Origin: Rhodocyclaceae bacterium | Lineage (GTDB): Bacteria > Pseudomonadota > Gammaproteobacteria > Burkholderiales > Rhodocyclaceae | Length of the DNA stretch: 64,000 nt | Assembly (NCBI GenBank): GCA_016791105.1 | Contig: JAEUNM010000108.1 | Location: 38,803 to 102,802 of the forward strand | Reading direction: 5' to 3' | Shown here: one piece after another, positions 9,717 to 18,037 of the stretch | How the letters are laid out: each line of letters begins with the position of its first letter | How positions within the stretch are numbered: the stretch's first letter is position 1 | Translations under genes and position numbers: made by a program | Notes under the pieces: model-generated | Databases searched by the model: none | Told to the model about the DNA's origin: nothing | What the model saw: the letters and a program-made list of their open reading frames with translations, nothing else

Positions 9717-10853
9717 ATGCATCTGGTCCAGGTCAATCTGCAGGCAGGTTTCGGCGGCGGCGAAATATATACGTGTTTTTTCGGGCGTGCGCTACGCGCA
9801 CTTGGCCAGCCTTTCGACCTTGTCGTGCACGCCGACGCGCATTGGTGGCGCGAGCACGATACCGCGGCTGCGCGCACCCATCCCATCCGGCATCCGGAAG
9901 AAATGGCGCATCTGCCCCTGAAAAGCCCAAGCTGGCTGATCTATCACACCCCGGACCGCGGTGAACGCCTGCAACGGCTGCGTGCGGCGGGGCACCGGCT
10001 GGCAAGTTTCGTGCATATGCCCTTGTACCAACGCGACGGCAGCCATTTTGCCGCCTACGATCGCTTGTTCGGCGTTTCAGGCTATGTGGTGGCCGGGCTG
10101 CTGGAACAGGGGTTTGATCAGGCGTGGCCGGAGCCCATGTACGGCATCGCGGACCTGGATCGTCGCGCAAGTGCGATTTGCCCCGTCATGGCGCACTCGC
10201 GCTATGAATTCGATACGCGCAAGGTGCGCGACCGCGTACTGTCCTGGGTGCATCCGCTGTGGCAGGCATTGCGGCCGGCCCGCCTGTTTGAACGGCGCCT
10301 TGGCCTGACCCTGGGTGTGGTGTCGCGCATTACCCCGATCAAACAGTTTCCGGCACTGTTTGCAGCCCTCGCGCCGGTACTCGTGCGTTACCCCCAGGTT
10401 AATCTGGAAATTTTCGGAAGCGGGGGCTATGCCTCAGTGCGCGACACACGCCGCGCACTCGCGCCGCTGGGCGAGCGCGTGCGCTGGTGGGGGCAACAGC
10501 GCGACGTGCGGCGCATTTACCCCTTGTTCGATTTTTTGCTGACCGGGCTGCCGGAAAAAGAGGCGCTCGGGCTAAACGTGCTGGAATCACAGTTGTGCGG
10601 CACGCCGGTACTGGCGCCGGCCGCGCCGCCCTTTACCGAAACCGTGGCGCACGGCGAGAGCGGCTACCTGTATGCCGACCCGCGCCGCGACGCTGGCGCG
10701 GATTTCGGTGCACTGCTGAGCCGGCTGCTGGATGGCAGCGCGGCGCGTCCCGATCCGCGCAATGCGCGAACTCACCTCGCCCGCTTCGGCGAAGCGGCGT
10801 TTACCGAGCGCGTCGGTCGCCTGCTTGCAGGACTCGCAAAGGAAAGCGAGTGA
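9717..10853 (+). CDS. Glycosyltransferase family 4-like protein
   Basis: Protein of 378 residues with GT-B features: an N-terminal glycine loop (QVNLQAGFGGGEIYTCF), the donor-domain lead LGVVSRITPIKQFPALFAAL, and GLPEKEALGLNVLESQLCGTPVLAP in place of the classical EGLP motif, with the expected Glu retained. A GTG directly before the ATG is also possible. It overlaps the next gene by four bases (GTGA). The substrate is unknown. Confidence 0.8.
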   Translation: MHLVQVNLQAGFGGGEIYTCFFGRALRALGQPFDLVVHADAHWWREHDTAAARTHPIRHPEEMAHLPLKSPSWLIYHTPDRGERLQRLRAAGHRLASFVHMPLYQRDGSHFAAYDRLFGVSGYVVAGLLEQGFDQAWPEPMYGIADLDRRASAICPVMAHSRYEFDTRKVRDRVLSWVHPLWQALRPARLFERRLGLTLGVVSRITPIKQFPALFAALAPVLVRYPQVNLEIFGSGGYASVRDTRRALAPLGERVRWWGQQRDVRRIYPLFDFLLTGLPEKEALGLNVLESQLCGTPVLAPAAPPFTETVAHGESGYLYADPRRDAGADFGALLSRLLDGSAARPDPRNARTHLARFGEAAFTERVGRLLAGLAKESE

Positions 10854-11902
10854 GCCTGCGTCCGTCCCGCATCCTGCTGATCCGGCGCGACAATATCGGC
10901 GATCTGGCGTGTACCACCCCACTGTTTACGGCGCTGCGCGAGCGCTATCCCGACGCTTTGCTGTGCGCGCTCGTGACGCGCTACAACCGCGCCGTACTGG
11001 ATCGGCATCCGGCGCTGGATCGCGTCTACGCCTATACGAAGGCCAAGCACCTGGATTCTGGCGAAAGCCAGATCGGCAATTATTGGTCGCGTTTGCGGCT
11101 CATGCTTGCATTGCGGCGCGAGCGCTTCGACCTTTGTGTCCTGGCGGCGCCGGGTTACCAGCGGCGCTCGCTGGGGCTGGCGCGTTGGGTAGGCGCGCGC
11201 GACGTGGTCGGCTTCGTCGATGCGGGGCGGCCGTACAGCCGGCTCATTACGCGCCCGGTTCCCTGGCATTACGATGCGACCCAAACTGAAACCGAGGATG
11301 TATGGGGCCTGGCCCGCGCTTTCGACATACACGGCCGTCCCGGGCCGCTTTCGATCGTGCCCGATGCGGCCTTGCAGGCAGGACTTGCCACGGCCCTGGC
11401 CGGGGTGCACGCCGGTGGCCGGCGCGTGATCGGCATTCATCTTTCGGCCCGCAAGCCCAGCCAGCGCTGGCCTGTGGAACGTTTCGCCGCACTCATGCAC
11501 GGGCTCCACACGCGCACCGGCTGTGCCTTCATGCTGTTATGGGCGCCCGGTGACGAACAGGATCCGCGCCACCCTGGCGACGACGCCAAGGCCCTGGCTG
11601 TGCAGGCAAAGGTGGATACGCTGCCGGTGCTGGCGCAGCCCACGCATCAACTGGAACAGTTGATTGCAGCATTGTCCTTGTGCGACGAACTGATCTGTGC
11701 CGACGGCGGAGCCATGCATCTGGCGGCGGCACTTGGCAAACCTATCGTGTGTCTGTTCGGGAAAAGCAACGCGGTACGCTGGCGCCCATGGGGCGTACCG
11801 TATCGTCTGTTGCAGGCGTCAAGTCAGGACGTGGGCGATATCGACGTGGCGAGCGTACTCGCCGCCGAGGCAGAACTTCAATCGACGATTTCGAGCCAGT
11901 AA
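10850..11902 (+). CDS. Glycosyltransferase family 9 (heptosyltransferase-like)
   Basis: GT9 protein of 350 residues, the third in this cluster. The N-terminus RILLIRRDNIGDLACTTPLF is the typical heptosyltransferase entry, and the C-terminal domain has IGIHLSARKPSQRWPVERF and ELICADGGAMHLAAALGKP. A GTG at 10850 overlapping the previous stop (GTGA) is chosen: the protein then begins SLRPSRILLI as expected, whereas the longer open frame upstream lies wholly inside the previous gene. Three GT9 genes within 11 kb fit an LPS core or a heptose-containing polymer. Confidence 0.85.
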   Translation: MSLRPSRILLIRRDNIGDLACTTPLFTALRERYPDALLCALVTRYNRAVLDRHPALDRVYAYTKAKHLDSGESQIGNYWSRLRLMLALRRERFDLCVLAAPGYQRRSLGLARWVGARDVVGFVDAGRPYSRLITRPVPWHYDATQTETEDVWGLARAFDIHGRPGPLSIVPDAALQAGLATALAGVHAGGRRVIGIHLSARKPSQRWPVERFAALMHGLHTRTGCAFMLLWAPGDEQDPRHPGDDAKALAVQAKVDTLPVLAQPTHQLEQLIAALSLCDELICADGGAMHLAAALGKPIVCLFGKSNAVRWRPWGVPYRLLQASSQDVGDIDVASVLAAEAELQSTISSQ

Positions 11903-11907
11903 CGTCC

Positions 11908-12873
11908 ATGAATGCCAGACCCGTCCTTAGTCTAGTCATGCCGGTGTACAACGTGGCGCAGTATTTGCCCGCCTGCCTGGACAGCTTGGTCGCACAAACC
12001 CGCCAGCCCGACGAAATTATTGCGGTCGATGACGGGGCGACCGATACAAGCCCGCAAATACTCGCGGAGTATCAATCGCGCCTGCCGCAGATGCGCATCA
12101 TCCGCCAGGTGAATGGGGGGTTGTCGGCGGCACGCAATACCGGAATGGACCACGCGAGCGGACGCTGGCTGGTATTTCTCGATTCCGATGACCGCCTGGT
12201 GCCGCGTCACTGCGAAATCGCGCTCGCCATGGCCGAATCCGACGACCTCGATATGGCGCTGTTCAACGGCTGGTTCGATTTCGAGGGGCGCGAGCCGGAT
12301 TTGCTCATTTACCCCAAGGAGCCGGCCACCGAGGTCATGAGCGGCGGGCAGTGGCTGCGCGAACGGCTCGAGCGGCGCAGTTTCTTCCACATGGTGTGGT
12401 TGCACTTGTACCGGCGCGATTTCATGCTCAGCAGTGGCCTGCGCTTTGTGCCGCCCTGGGTGCACGAAGACGTGCAATGGACCACACGCGCGCTGATTGC
12501 CGCGCGGCGCGTGCGTTACGACCCCACCCCGCTCGTTTATTACCGCAAGCCGGTGCGCCGCCTGGCACCGGGACCGGCTACCGATGCGCGCTGGCGCCTG
12601 ATGACGGAAAGTTCTGCATTCAATGCGCAAGAACTGGACCGCATCATTCAGGATATTCGCGATCCGGAACTGGCGCGCATGGTGGCGTGGCAACTTGTGG
12701 ACGGTGGCTTGTCGATATTCCACAAGCTGGAAAAAATCTCTGCCGCCGAGACGCGCCGTGCGCTACGGGCAAAATTGCGCGCCGCTGGCATTTACGGGCT
12801 GCTGTGGCGTCATGCCAGCAGCTGGGCGCAGAAACGCCGCATAGCGCGCAACTGGCTGAAGTCCCTGGCCTGA
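11908..12873 (+). CDS. Glycosyltransferase family 2
   Basis: GT-A fold inverting glycosyltransferase of 321 residues. The nucleotide-binding N-terminus SLVMPVYNVAQYLPACLDSL is followed by DEIIAVDDGATDTSPQIL, NGGLSAARNTGMDHASG and the metal-binding LVFLDSDDR (~residue 90). The start is the ATG five bases after the preceding stop. No transmembrane helices are evident, so it is probably a soluble or peripheral enzyme using a UDP- or dTDP-sugar. Confidence 0.9.
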   Translation: MNARPVLSLVMPVYNVAQYLPACLDSLVAQTRQPDEIIAVDDGATDTSPQILAEYQSRLPQMRIIRQVNGGLSAARNTGMDHASGRWLVFLDSDDRLVPRHCEIALAMAESDDLDMALFNGWFDFEGREPDLLIYPKEPATEVMSGGQWLRERLERRSFFHMVWLHLYRRDFMLSSGLRFVPPWVHEDVQWTTRALIAARRVRYDPTPLVYYRKPVRRLAPGPATDARWRLMTESSAFNAQELDRIIQDIRDPELARMVAWQLVDGGLSIFHKLEKISAAETRRALRAKLRAAGIYGLLWRHASSWAQKRRIARNWLKSLA

Positions 12874-12895
12874 ACGCCACGTGCCTGGAGTTGCC

Positions 12896-13879
12896 ATGTC
12901 CGAACGCCCGCTCGTCCTGTGTGCCTTCAAAAGCGGATTTGAAACTTACCGCGAAGCATTCGACACGCTGGGGTATGCGACCGAGTGGCATGTGTCGCGC
13001 CCGAGCGCGCCGCAAATGCAGCGCGCGGCCCTATGCCTGGTCAATCTGTACGATGCTGCGCGGGCGCCCTGGGCCACATTGCAGCTATCCCGCCGGCTGC
13101 ATTCCGCCGACGTCCCCTTGATCGCACTGGACCGCGACGCACCCTGGCACCTGGGCATGCACGTGCGCCGCCTCAAGGTGCTGGAATGGATGCGGCCGTT
13201 CGACATTTACGCGACGCACACGCTGCAGCCCACCTATGAATTCGCGCCGGTCAAGCTATACAACGCTAACGCCGTCTGGGTGCGCAATTTCAATCTGCAC
13301 GGGCGCACGCTCGAACAGATGCGCGACCCGGGGTTCTACAAGTGGGACGTCAGTTTCGTCGGCAACATGAATGGCGCGCGCTTCAAGGAGCACGCCGAGC
13401 GTGAGCGCTTTTTCAAGGCGCTGCAGCCGCGGCTGGAAGCGCTCGGCCTGCGCGTGCTGTTCTGCAGTTCCGGCGGCATGAGCGAGCAGGAGCAGATCGA
13501 CGTGATCCAGCGCTCCATCATCAACCTGAATTACCGCTCGTCCTGCGACCATCGTTCGCGCGCCGGCATTGAAATGTCCTGGGGTCTGCCGGAACGCTGC
13601 TATGGCGTGCCGGCGCGCGGTGGATTCATGCTGTCCGACGAACGCCGCCATGCGGCTGACGATTTCGACGTGGAACACGAGTGGGCGAGTTACCGCGACT
13701 TTGAAGACTGCATCGCGAAAATACGCGCTTACCTGGCCAACTTTGCGCTCACGCGGCAAATCGCCGAGGCCGCCCATGCGCGCGTGATGGCGCAGCATAC
13801 CTACGAACACCGCGCGCAGAGCCTGCTTGCCGCGGCGGCTGAGTGGCGTGAGAAAATGGCGACCCCGGCGCGAGCCTGA
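12896..13879 (+). CDS. CgeB-like glycosyltransferase family protein
   Basis: Protein of 327 residues resembling the CgeB/Glyco_trans_1_2 group. The C-terminal part contains the run SIINLNYRSS, a GIEMSWGLPERCYGVPARGGFML stretch (the family's region for choosing a conspicuous acceptor or donor) and a terminal helix pattern of the form YEHRAQSLL seen in this group. The start is the ATG with CTGGAG six bases upstream. It is probably another transferase of the glycan cluster; the assignment rests on motif resemblance only, so the specific role is unknown. Confidence 0.68.
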   Translation: MSERPLVLCAFKSGFETYREAFDTLGYATEWHVSRPSAPQMQRAALCLVNLYDAARAPWATLQLSRRLHSADVPLIALDRDAPWHLGMHVRRLKVLEWMRPFDIYATHTLQPTYEFAPVKLYNANAVWVRNFNLHGRTLEQMRDPGFYKWDVSFVGNMNGARFKEHAERERFFKALQPRLEALGLRVLFCSSGGMSEQEQIDVIQRSIINLNYRSSCDHRSRAGIEMSWGLPERCYGVPARGGFMLSDERRHAADDFDVEHEWASYRDFEDCIAKIRAYLANFALTRQIAEAAHARVMAQHTYEHRAQSLLAAAAEWREKMATPARA

Positions 13880-13906
13880 GTTTCAATTCATTCCGGTTCA
13901 CACACC

Positions 13907-14686
13907 ATGACTGCGCAATCAGGCGCCGCAGGCGCGACCCCGCGACCCGGCGATACCTATCGTGCCCAGAACGGCGAAGATCGCTGGCTGGACGACTTTT
14001 TCGAGCACAAGCAAAACGGCTTTTTCGTCGACGTCGGCGCGTACGACGGTGACCACCTGAGCAATAGCTATCACTTCGAACAGATAGGCTGGACCGGCGT
14101 ATTGGTCGAGCCGGACCCCGATCGCGCGGCGAATTGCCGCGCCGTGCGTCCGCGCTCGCTTACCTTTCATTGTGCCGCCGTGGCCTCGCCGGAGTTGCGC
14201 GAAATTACCTTTCATCAGGTGGGCCAAGCGGGTGTGTACTCGACCACCCACATGACCGATGCACACGCGAGCCGGCTCGCCAGCATGGGCAAGGTGCCGC
14301 GCGCGATGACCGTGCCGGCGCGCACGCTGGATTCGATACTCGAGGAAGTCGCGGCGCCGGCCATCGACTTCGTGAGCATAGACGTCGAAGGCGCCGAAAT
14401 GGATGTGCTGAGAGGCTTCGACATCGAGCGCTGGCAGCCGGCCATTGTGGTCGTCGAATCGAACAGCAAATTCCGCGCGCCTGAAATTCGGGATTATTTC
14501 GTCAGGCATGGCTACGCCTATCAGCACAGCATAGACGTAAACGATTTTTACCTGCGCGTGGGGGCCGGCGCTGTTACGCAGGATGCACTTAACTATGCGC
14601 GCCACCGGGTGCGGCGGCGAATGGCGCGGCTGGGACAAAATTTGCGCCGCGCCTGGAAAAAGCACGTCGTCGGCCGAAAAGGCTGA
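13907..14686 (+). CDS. FkbM family methyltransferase
   Basis: Second FkbM methyltransferase, 259 residues. It opens with the subtype signature AQNGEDRWLDDFF, then GFFVDVGAYDGDHLSNSYHF (motif I), VLVEPDPDR and FVSIDVEGAEMDVLRGF (~residue 154). This AQ-GED type is common in polysaccharide clusters. It is the last plus-strand gene before the convergent minus-strand operon. The C-terminal tail is strongly basic (RHRVRRRMARLGQNLRR), perhaps for membrane association. Confidence 0.87.
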   Translation: MTAQSGAAGATPRPGDTYRAQNGEDRWLDDFFEHKQNGFFVDVGAYDGDHLSNSYHFEQIGWTGVLVEPDPDRAANCRAVRPRSLTFHCAAVASPELREITFHQVGQAGVYSTTHMTDAHASRLASMGKVPRAMTVPARTLDSILEEVAAPAIDFVSIDVEGAEMDVLRGFDIERWQPAIVVVESNSKFRAPEIRDYFVRHGYAYQHSIDVNDFYLRVGAGAVTQDALNYARHRVRRRMARLGQNLRRAWKKHVVGRKG

Positions 14687-14800
14687 CGCGCAGATTTGAG
14701 GCGCTGGGGCAAACCGTTGCGCTATGGTGCGTCGTGGTTTTGCTTCGGCGCCATGAAGCTTTTCCGCCCGGTGCCCGGCGGCCTGGAGCAGAAATTCACT

Positions 14801-14816
14801 GCGGACCACAGTCCGC
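14801..14816. other. Short hairpin between convergent operons
   Basis: A six-base-pair stem (GCGGAC / GTCCGC) with a four-base loop lies in the 145-base gap between the glycan cluster and the end of the enediyne-type operon. There is no T-run on either side, so it is at best a weak or factor-dependent transcription end. Confidence 0.25.
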
Positions 14817-14831
14817 GAGGCCGCGCCGCTG

Positions 14832-15587
14832 TCAAAGCGCCAATTCGGCGTGGATGCGCGCCACTACTTCAAGTACCTCACGATCGCCGATGGCGCGGCT
14901 GCGCCCGGCGGGCAGGTGGAATTCGCTGCGCACGGTGGCGGGACGGTCCGACAATAACAATATGCGGTCGGCCAATAGCGCGGCTTCTTCGATGTCGTGC
15001 GTAACCAGCACCACGGCACGCGGGTAGCTGGCCAGCATGGACTGCAGTTCGCGGTGCATGCGGCGGCGGGTCTGGTAATCCAGCGCCGAAAACGGCTCGT
15101 CCATCAACAGCAGATCGGCCGGCCCGGCCAGTACGCGCGCCAGTTCCACGCGCCGGCGCATGCCGCCCGACAACTGGTGCGGATAGTGGTGGCGGAAATC
15201 GGCCAGCCGTACCAGTTCCAGCATTTCGTCCAGGCAGCGCGCGCGCGCTGCCGGGCCGGCCTGCGGGTCCAGCCCCAGGGCGATGTTTTCCGCCGTCGTG
15301 AGCCAAGGGAAAAGACCGTCCTGCTGATACACCATGCGCGTCGCGGCGCGCCGCAGCAAACTGCCCGAACCGGGCTGGCGGGTGCCGGCCATGAGCGAGA
15401 GCAAGGTGCTTTTGCCGCAACCGGAGGGCCCGACCACGGCCAGAAATTCGCCCGGCGCCACCTCCAGGCGCAGCTCGCGCAGCACCGGGAAGGCGCCGTA
15501 GGCGTGGCAAACGCCGCGCGCGCTGATGAGCGGCAGGTGGCCGGCGGCCGGCAAATCCGGCGTGAGGGTGGCAATCTGGTCGTCCAT
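14832..15587 (-). CDS. NitT/TauT-type ABC transporter ATP-binding protein
   Basis: ATPase subunit of 251 residues for an importer of the nitrate/sulfonate/taurine class. Walker A is GPSGCGKSTLLSLM (~residue 52), signature LSGGMRRRVELARVL (~137), Walker B LLLMDEPFSALD (~159) and the H-loop in VVLVTHDIEEAALLADRI. The inner ATG (protein MDDQIATL) is preferred over a start 57 bases further out. It is the last gene of the eight-gene minus-strand run, 128 bases after the permease. The substrate is unknown; the link to the polyketide genes is positional. Confidence 0.88.
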   Translation of the reverse strand: MDDQIATLTPDLPAAGHLPLISARGVCHAYGAFPVLRELRLEVAPGEFLAVVGPSGCGKSTLLSLMAGTRQPGSGSLLRRAATRMVYQQDGLFPWLTTAENIALGLDPQAGPAARARCLDEMLELVRLADFRHHYPHQLSGGMRRRVELARVLAGPADLLLMDEPFSALDYQTRRRMHRELQSMLASYPRAVVLVTHDIEEAALLADRILLLSDRPATVRSEFHLPAGRSRAIGDREVLEVVARIHAELAL

Positions 15588-15715
15588 GGCGCAGCCTCTG
15601 CAATAGTCCGTTCGGGAGGGGGAATTCACCTGTTTGTTGCGCACCTGCGCACAGACGTAACCCGTTGGCGCGCCATGCCGTCAAGTCGAACCCGTCGTCT
15701 GGCGGCGCCGCACGT

Positions 15716-16543
15716 TCAACGCTCGTAACCCCAGCGCACGCAATTGAGGCGGGTCAGTTGCAGCAGCGCCAGATCGATCGTGATACCTATGCAGCCTATG
15801 GTGATCATGCGGCACACCAGCAAATCGATGCGCAGCCCGTTGCGCGCATCCCAGATCGCAAAGCCCAAACCTTCGCGTCCGGCCACCATTTCGGCTGCCA
15901 CCACCACCAGCCAGGCCAGGCCGGCACCGACGCGCAGCGCCGTAATGAGCTGCGGCAGGATGGCCGGCAGGGTGACGTACCACAGCGCGCGTGCGCCGCG
16001 ATAGCCATATTCCGCGCCGACCTGGAAATATACTTTCGGCACCGTCGCGACGGCACCGCTCAGCGCCAGTACGAGCGGGAAAAATGAGGCCATGAAAATC
16101 AGGAACACGGCCGGCGCGTCGCCTATGCCAAACCACAGGATGGCAAACGGTATCCACGCCAGCGGCGACAGGCTGCGGAAAAAATTGACCGCCGGCAGCA
16201 GGCCTTCGCGCACGATGAGGCGAGTGCCCAACAACAGCCCGGCAGGAACGCCCAAAGCCACAGCGAGGCCAAAACCCAGCGTGACGCGGTAAAAGGAAAC
16301 CACGGCGTCGTCGAACAGACGGCCGGAGCGCATATCTTCGGCAAATGCGCGCGCCACCGACTGCGGCGACGGAAACACGTATTCCGGCAGCCAGTTGGCG
16401 GAACAAAGCAGCCACCAGATGGCCAGCGCAAGGGCGCCGATCAGTATGGCCGGCCAGGCGCGTACGCCGCCGGCGGCTGCCGCCGCGGCGGCGGACTTGG
16501 CTTCCGCCGCGCCATTTTGTACCGCCGCCTCGCTGGCGTTCAT
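15716..16543 (-). CDS. NitT/TauT-type ABC transporter permease
   Basis: Inner-membrane permease of 275 residues with about six hydrophobic helices, beginning with WPAILIGALALAIWWLL (~residues 30-46). The Q-loop/EAA-type coupling segment is seen around ALWYVTLPAILPQLITALR and GAGLAWLVVVAAEMVAG, typical of the SsuC/TauC/NrtB family. The N-terminus is alanine-rich and probably cytoplasmic. The ATG overlaps the binding-protein stop by four bases, so the two are translationally coupled. Confidence 0.9.
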   Translation of the reverse strand: MNASEAAVQNGAAEAKSAAAAAAAGGVRAWPAILIGALALAIWWLLCSANWLPEYVFPSPQSVARAFAEDMRSGRLFDDAVVSFYRVTLGFGLAVALGVPAGLLLGTRLIVREGLLPAVNFFRSLSPLAWIPFAILWFGIGDAPAVFLIFMASFFPLVLALSGAVATVPKVYFQVGAEYGYRGARALWYVTLPAILPQLITALRVGAGLAWLVVVAAEMVAGREGLGFAIWDARNGLRIDLLVCRMITIGCIGITIDLALLQLTRLNCVRWGYER

Positions 16544-17559
16544 GGTTTGGCCTGCGCGGCAGCAAGTTCGATGTGCTTGATGGCAGCCGGGACGAAGCGG
16601 CGGTCGACCAGATCCGCAATCCGCACCGGCTGCTCGAGTACGCCCAGCTCGAGCGCCATGGCGGCAATTTTTTCCAGCTCACTATCAGCCGGATTGAGAT
16701 TCACATAGCTCACGCGGCCGGGCTGGGAAAGCACGAAGCGCAGCAGTTTTTCGTCCTGCTGAAAATACGGCGCGGCGATTTTCGCGGCCTGTTCACGGTG
16801 CGTTTCGGCCCACTGGCCGGATTCGGCGATGCCGCGCACCAGATCGGCGATGAGCTGCGGTTTATCGCGCAGCAGGTTTTCATGCACCACCAGGGCGCAG
16901 GAAATGAAATTCGGCCAAATGTCGTGGGCGTGGTATAGCACGCGCCCGGTGCCGTTCAGTTCCGCCTTGGCGGCGTGCGGCTCGCCCACGAAATAACCGT
17001 CTATGGCGCGCGCTGCCAGTGCGCCCGGCATGTCCGGCGGCGGCAATTCGACGAAACGTATTTCGTCCGCGCCCACCCCCTGGTCCTGCATCAGCTTGTG
17101 CACCACCAGATTCTGGTTGCTGTACTTGCTCGGAATCGCGAACACCTTGCCGCGCAGATCGCGCAGGCTTTTGGCGTCGCTGTCGGAACGGACCATGATG
17201 GTGGAGCCTTCGCGGTGCCCCAGGTACATGATTTTTACCGGCACGCCCTGTTCGCGCAGCTTCATGGCCAGCGGCACGATCATGAAGGTGGCCTGCAGGC
17301 GGCCCGATTTGATGCTTTCGACCATGGTCGGAAAATCGGTGAAGCGCTGCGACTGGTAGTGTGCCAGGGGGCTGGCTTGGGTGGCGAAATCCGTGACCGG
17401 GCAAGTGAGATGACAGGTTACGGGCAGAAAGCCGACCGCCAGGGTTTCTTTTTCCGCCGGCCCCGCCTGCTGCCAGGGCTTGAATCGCAGTAGTCCCAGC
17501 AGGGCCAGGAATAGCGCGGCGATCAACAGGTATTTCAGCAGCGGCCTGGTCCAGGGCAT
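16540..17559 (-). CDS. NrtA/TauA-like ABC substrate-binding protein, membrane-anchored
   Basis: Substrate-binding protein of 339 residues of the NMT1/NrtA superfamily. Residues ~8-24 (LKYLLIAALFLALLGLL) form a signal anchor with no lipobox. The mature part starts VGFLPVTCHLTCPVTDF, with two cysteines five apart at the usual ligand-entry position. Family features follow: FPTMVESIKSGRLQATFM, KIMYLGHREGSTIMV and YHAHDIWPNFISCALVV. It begins 49 bases after the thioesterase and overlaps the permease, so it looks like part of the polyketide operon. The ligand is not predictable; nitrate, sulfonates, bicarbonate and pyrimidine precursors are known ligands in the superfamily. Confidence 0.85.
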   Translation of the reverse strand: MPWTRPLLKYLLIAALFLALLGLLRFKPWQQAGPAEKETLAVGFLPVTCHLTCPVTDFATQASPLAHYQSQRFTDFPTMVESIKSGRLQATFMIVPLAMKLREQGVPVKIMYLGHREGSTIMVRSDSDAKSLRDLRGKVFAIPSKYSNQNLVVHKLMQDQGVGADEIRFVELPPPDMPGALAARAIDGYFVGEPHAAKAELNGTGRVLYHAHDIWPNFISCALVVHENLLRDKPQLIADLVRGIAESGQWAETHREQAAKIAAPYFQQDEKLLRFVLSQPGRVSYVNLNPADSELEKIAAMALELGVLEQPVRIADLVDRRFVPAAIKHIELAAAQAKP

Positions 17560-17608
17560 ATTGTGTCTCCGCGGTTTGGCAACCGGCGCGGGATGAAATC
17601 CGCAGCCG

Positions 17609-18037
17609 TTACAGATAGTTTTCCAGCGCGCGCCGCAGTGCCGGCGGCAACGGGGCCGGCGTCATGGCCGTGCCCTCGCGCCGCATGCAGGCGATCTGTT
17701 GTTCCCCGCGCGCCACCAACTGCTCGCCCTCGGTACCCTCCAGCCAGTACTCGAAGGACATCGTGACGCGGTTTTGCGCCAGCGCCTCGGCATACATGCG
17801 TATCGTGACGGCGTCGAACGCCACCAGCTCGCCCAGGTATTCGCAGGACACCCGCAGCGTCACCAATGCCAGACCGTTCTGCAGTTCCTGTGCCACCTCG
17901 GGCGCGTGTTCACGCAGGAACATTTCGCGCACCCTTCCCTGCCAGCGCACGTGGTTGGCGTAGTACACATTACCGACCAGGTTGGTTTCTTCGAAACCGA
18001 CCAGGTGCCGGTACTCATAGGCGCGCCGCGTGCGCAT
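17609..18037 (-). CDS. tebC: Enediyne-type hotdog thioesterase (E10/TEBC, CalE7-like)
   Basis: Stand-alone 4HBT-fold thioesterase of 142 residues. The N-terminal stretch YRHLVGFEETNLVGNVYYAN followed by HVRWQGRVREMFL is the family mark of the enediyne thioesterases CalE7/DynE7/SgcE10. In those systems the enzyme hydrolyses the nascent polyene from the PKS acyl carrier domain, giving a linear heptaene or methyl ketone. Its ATG shares one base with the PKS stop (TGATG), the same order as in known enediyne clusters. Family assignment is firm from sequence; the product is inferred. Confidence 0.92.
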   Translation of the reverse strand: MRTRRAYEYRHLVGFEETNLVGNVYYANHVRWQGRVREMFLREHAPEVAQELQNGLALVTLRVSCEYLGELVAFDAVTIRMYAEALAQNRVTMSFEYWLEGTEGEQLVARGEQQIACMRREGTAMTPAPLPPALRRALENYL

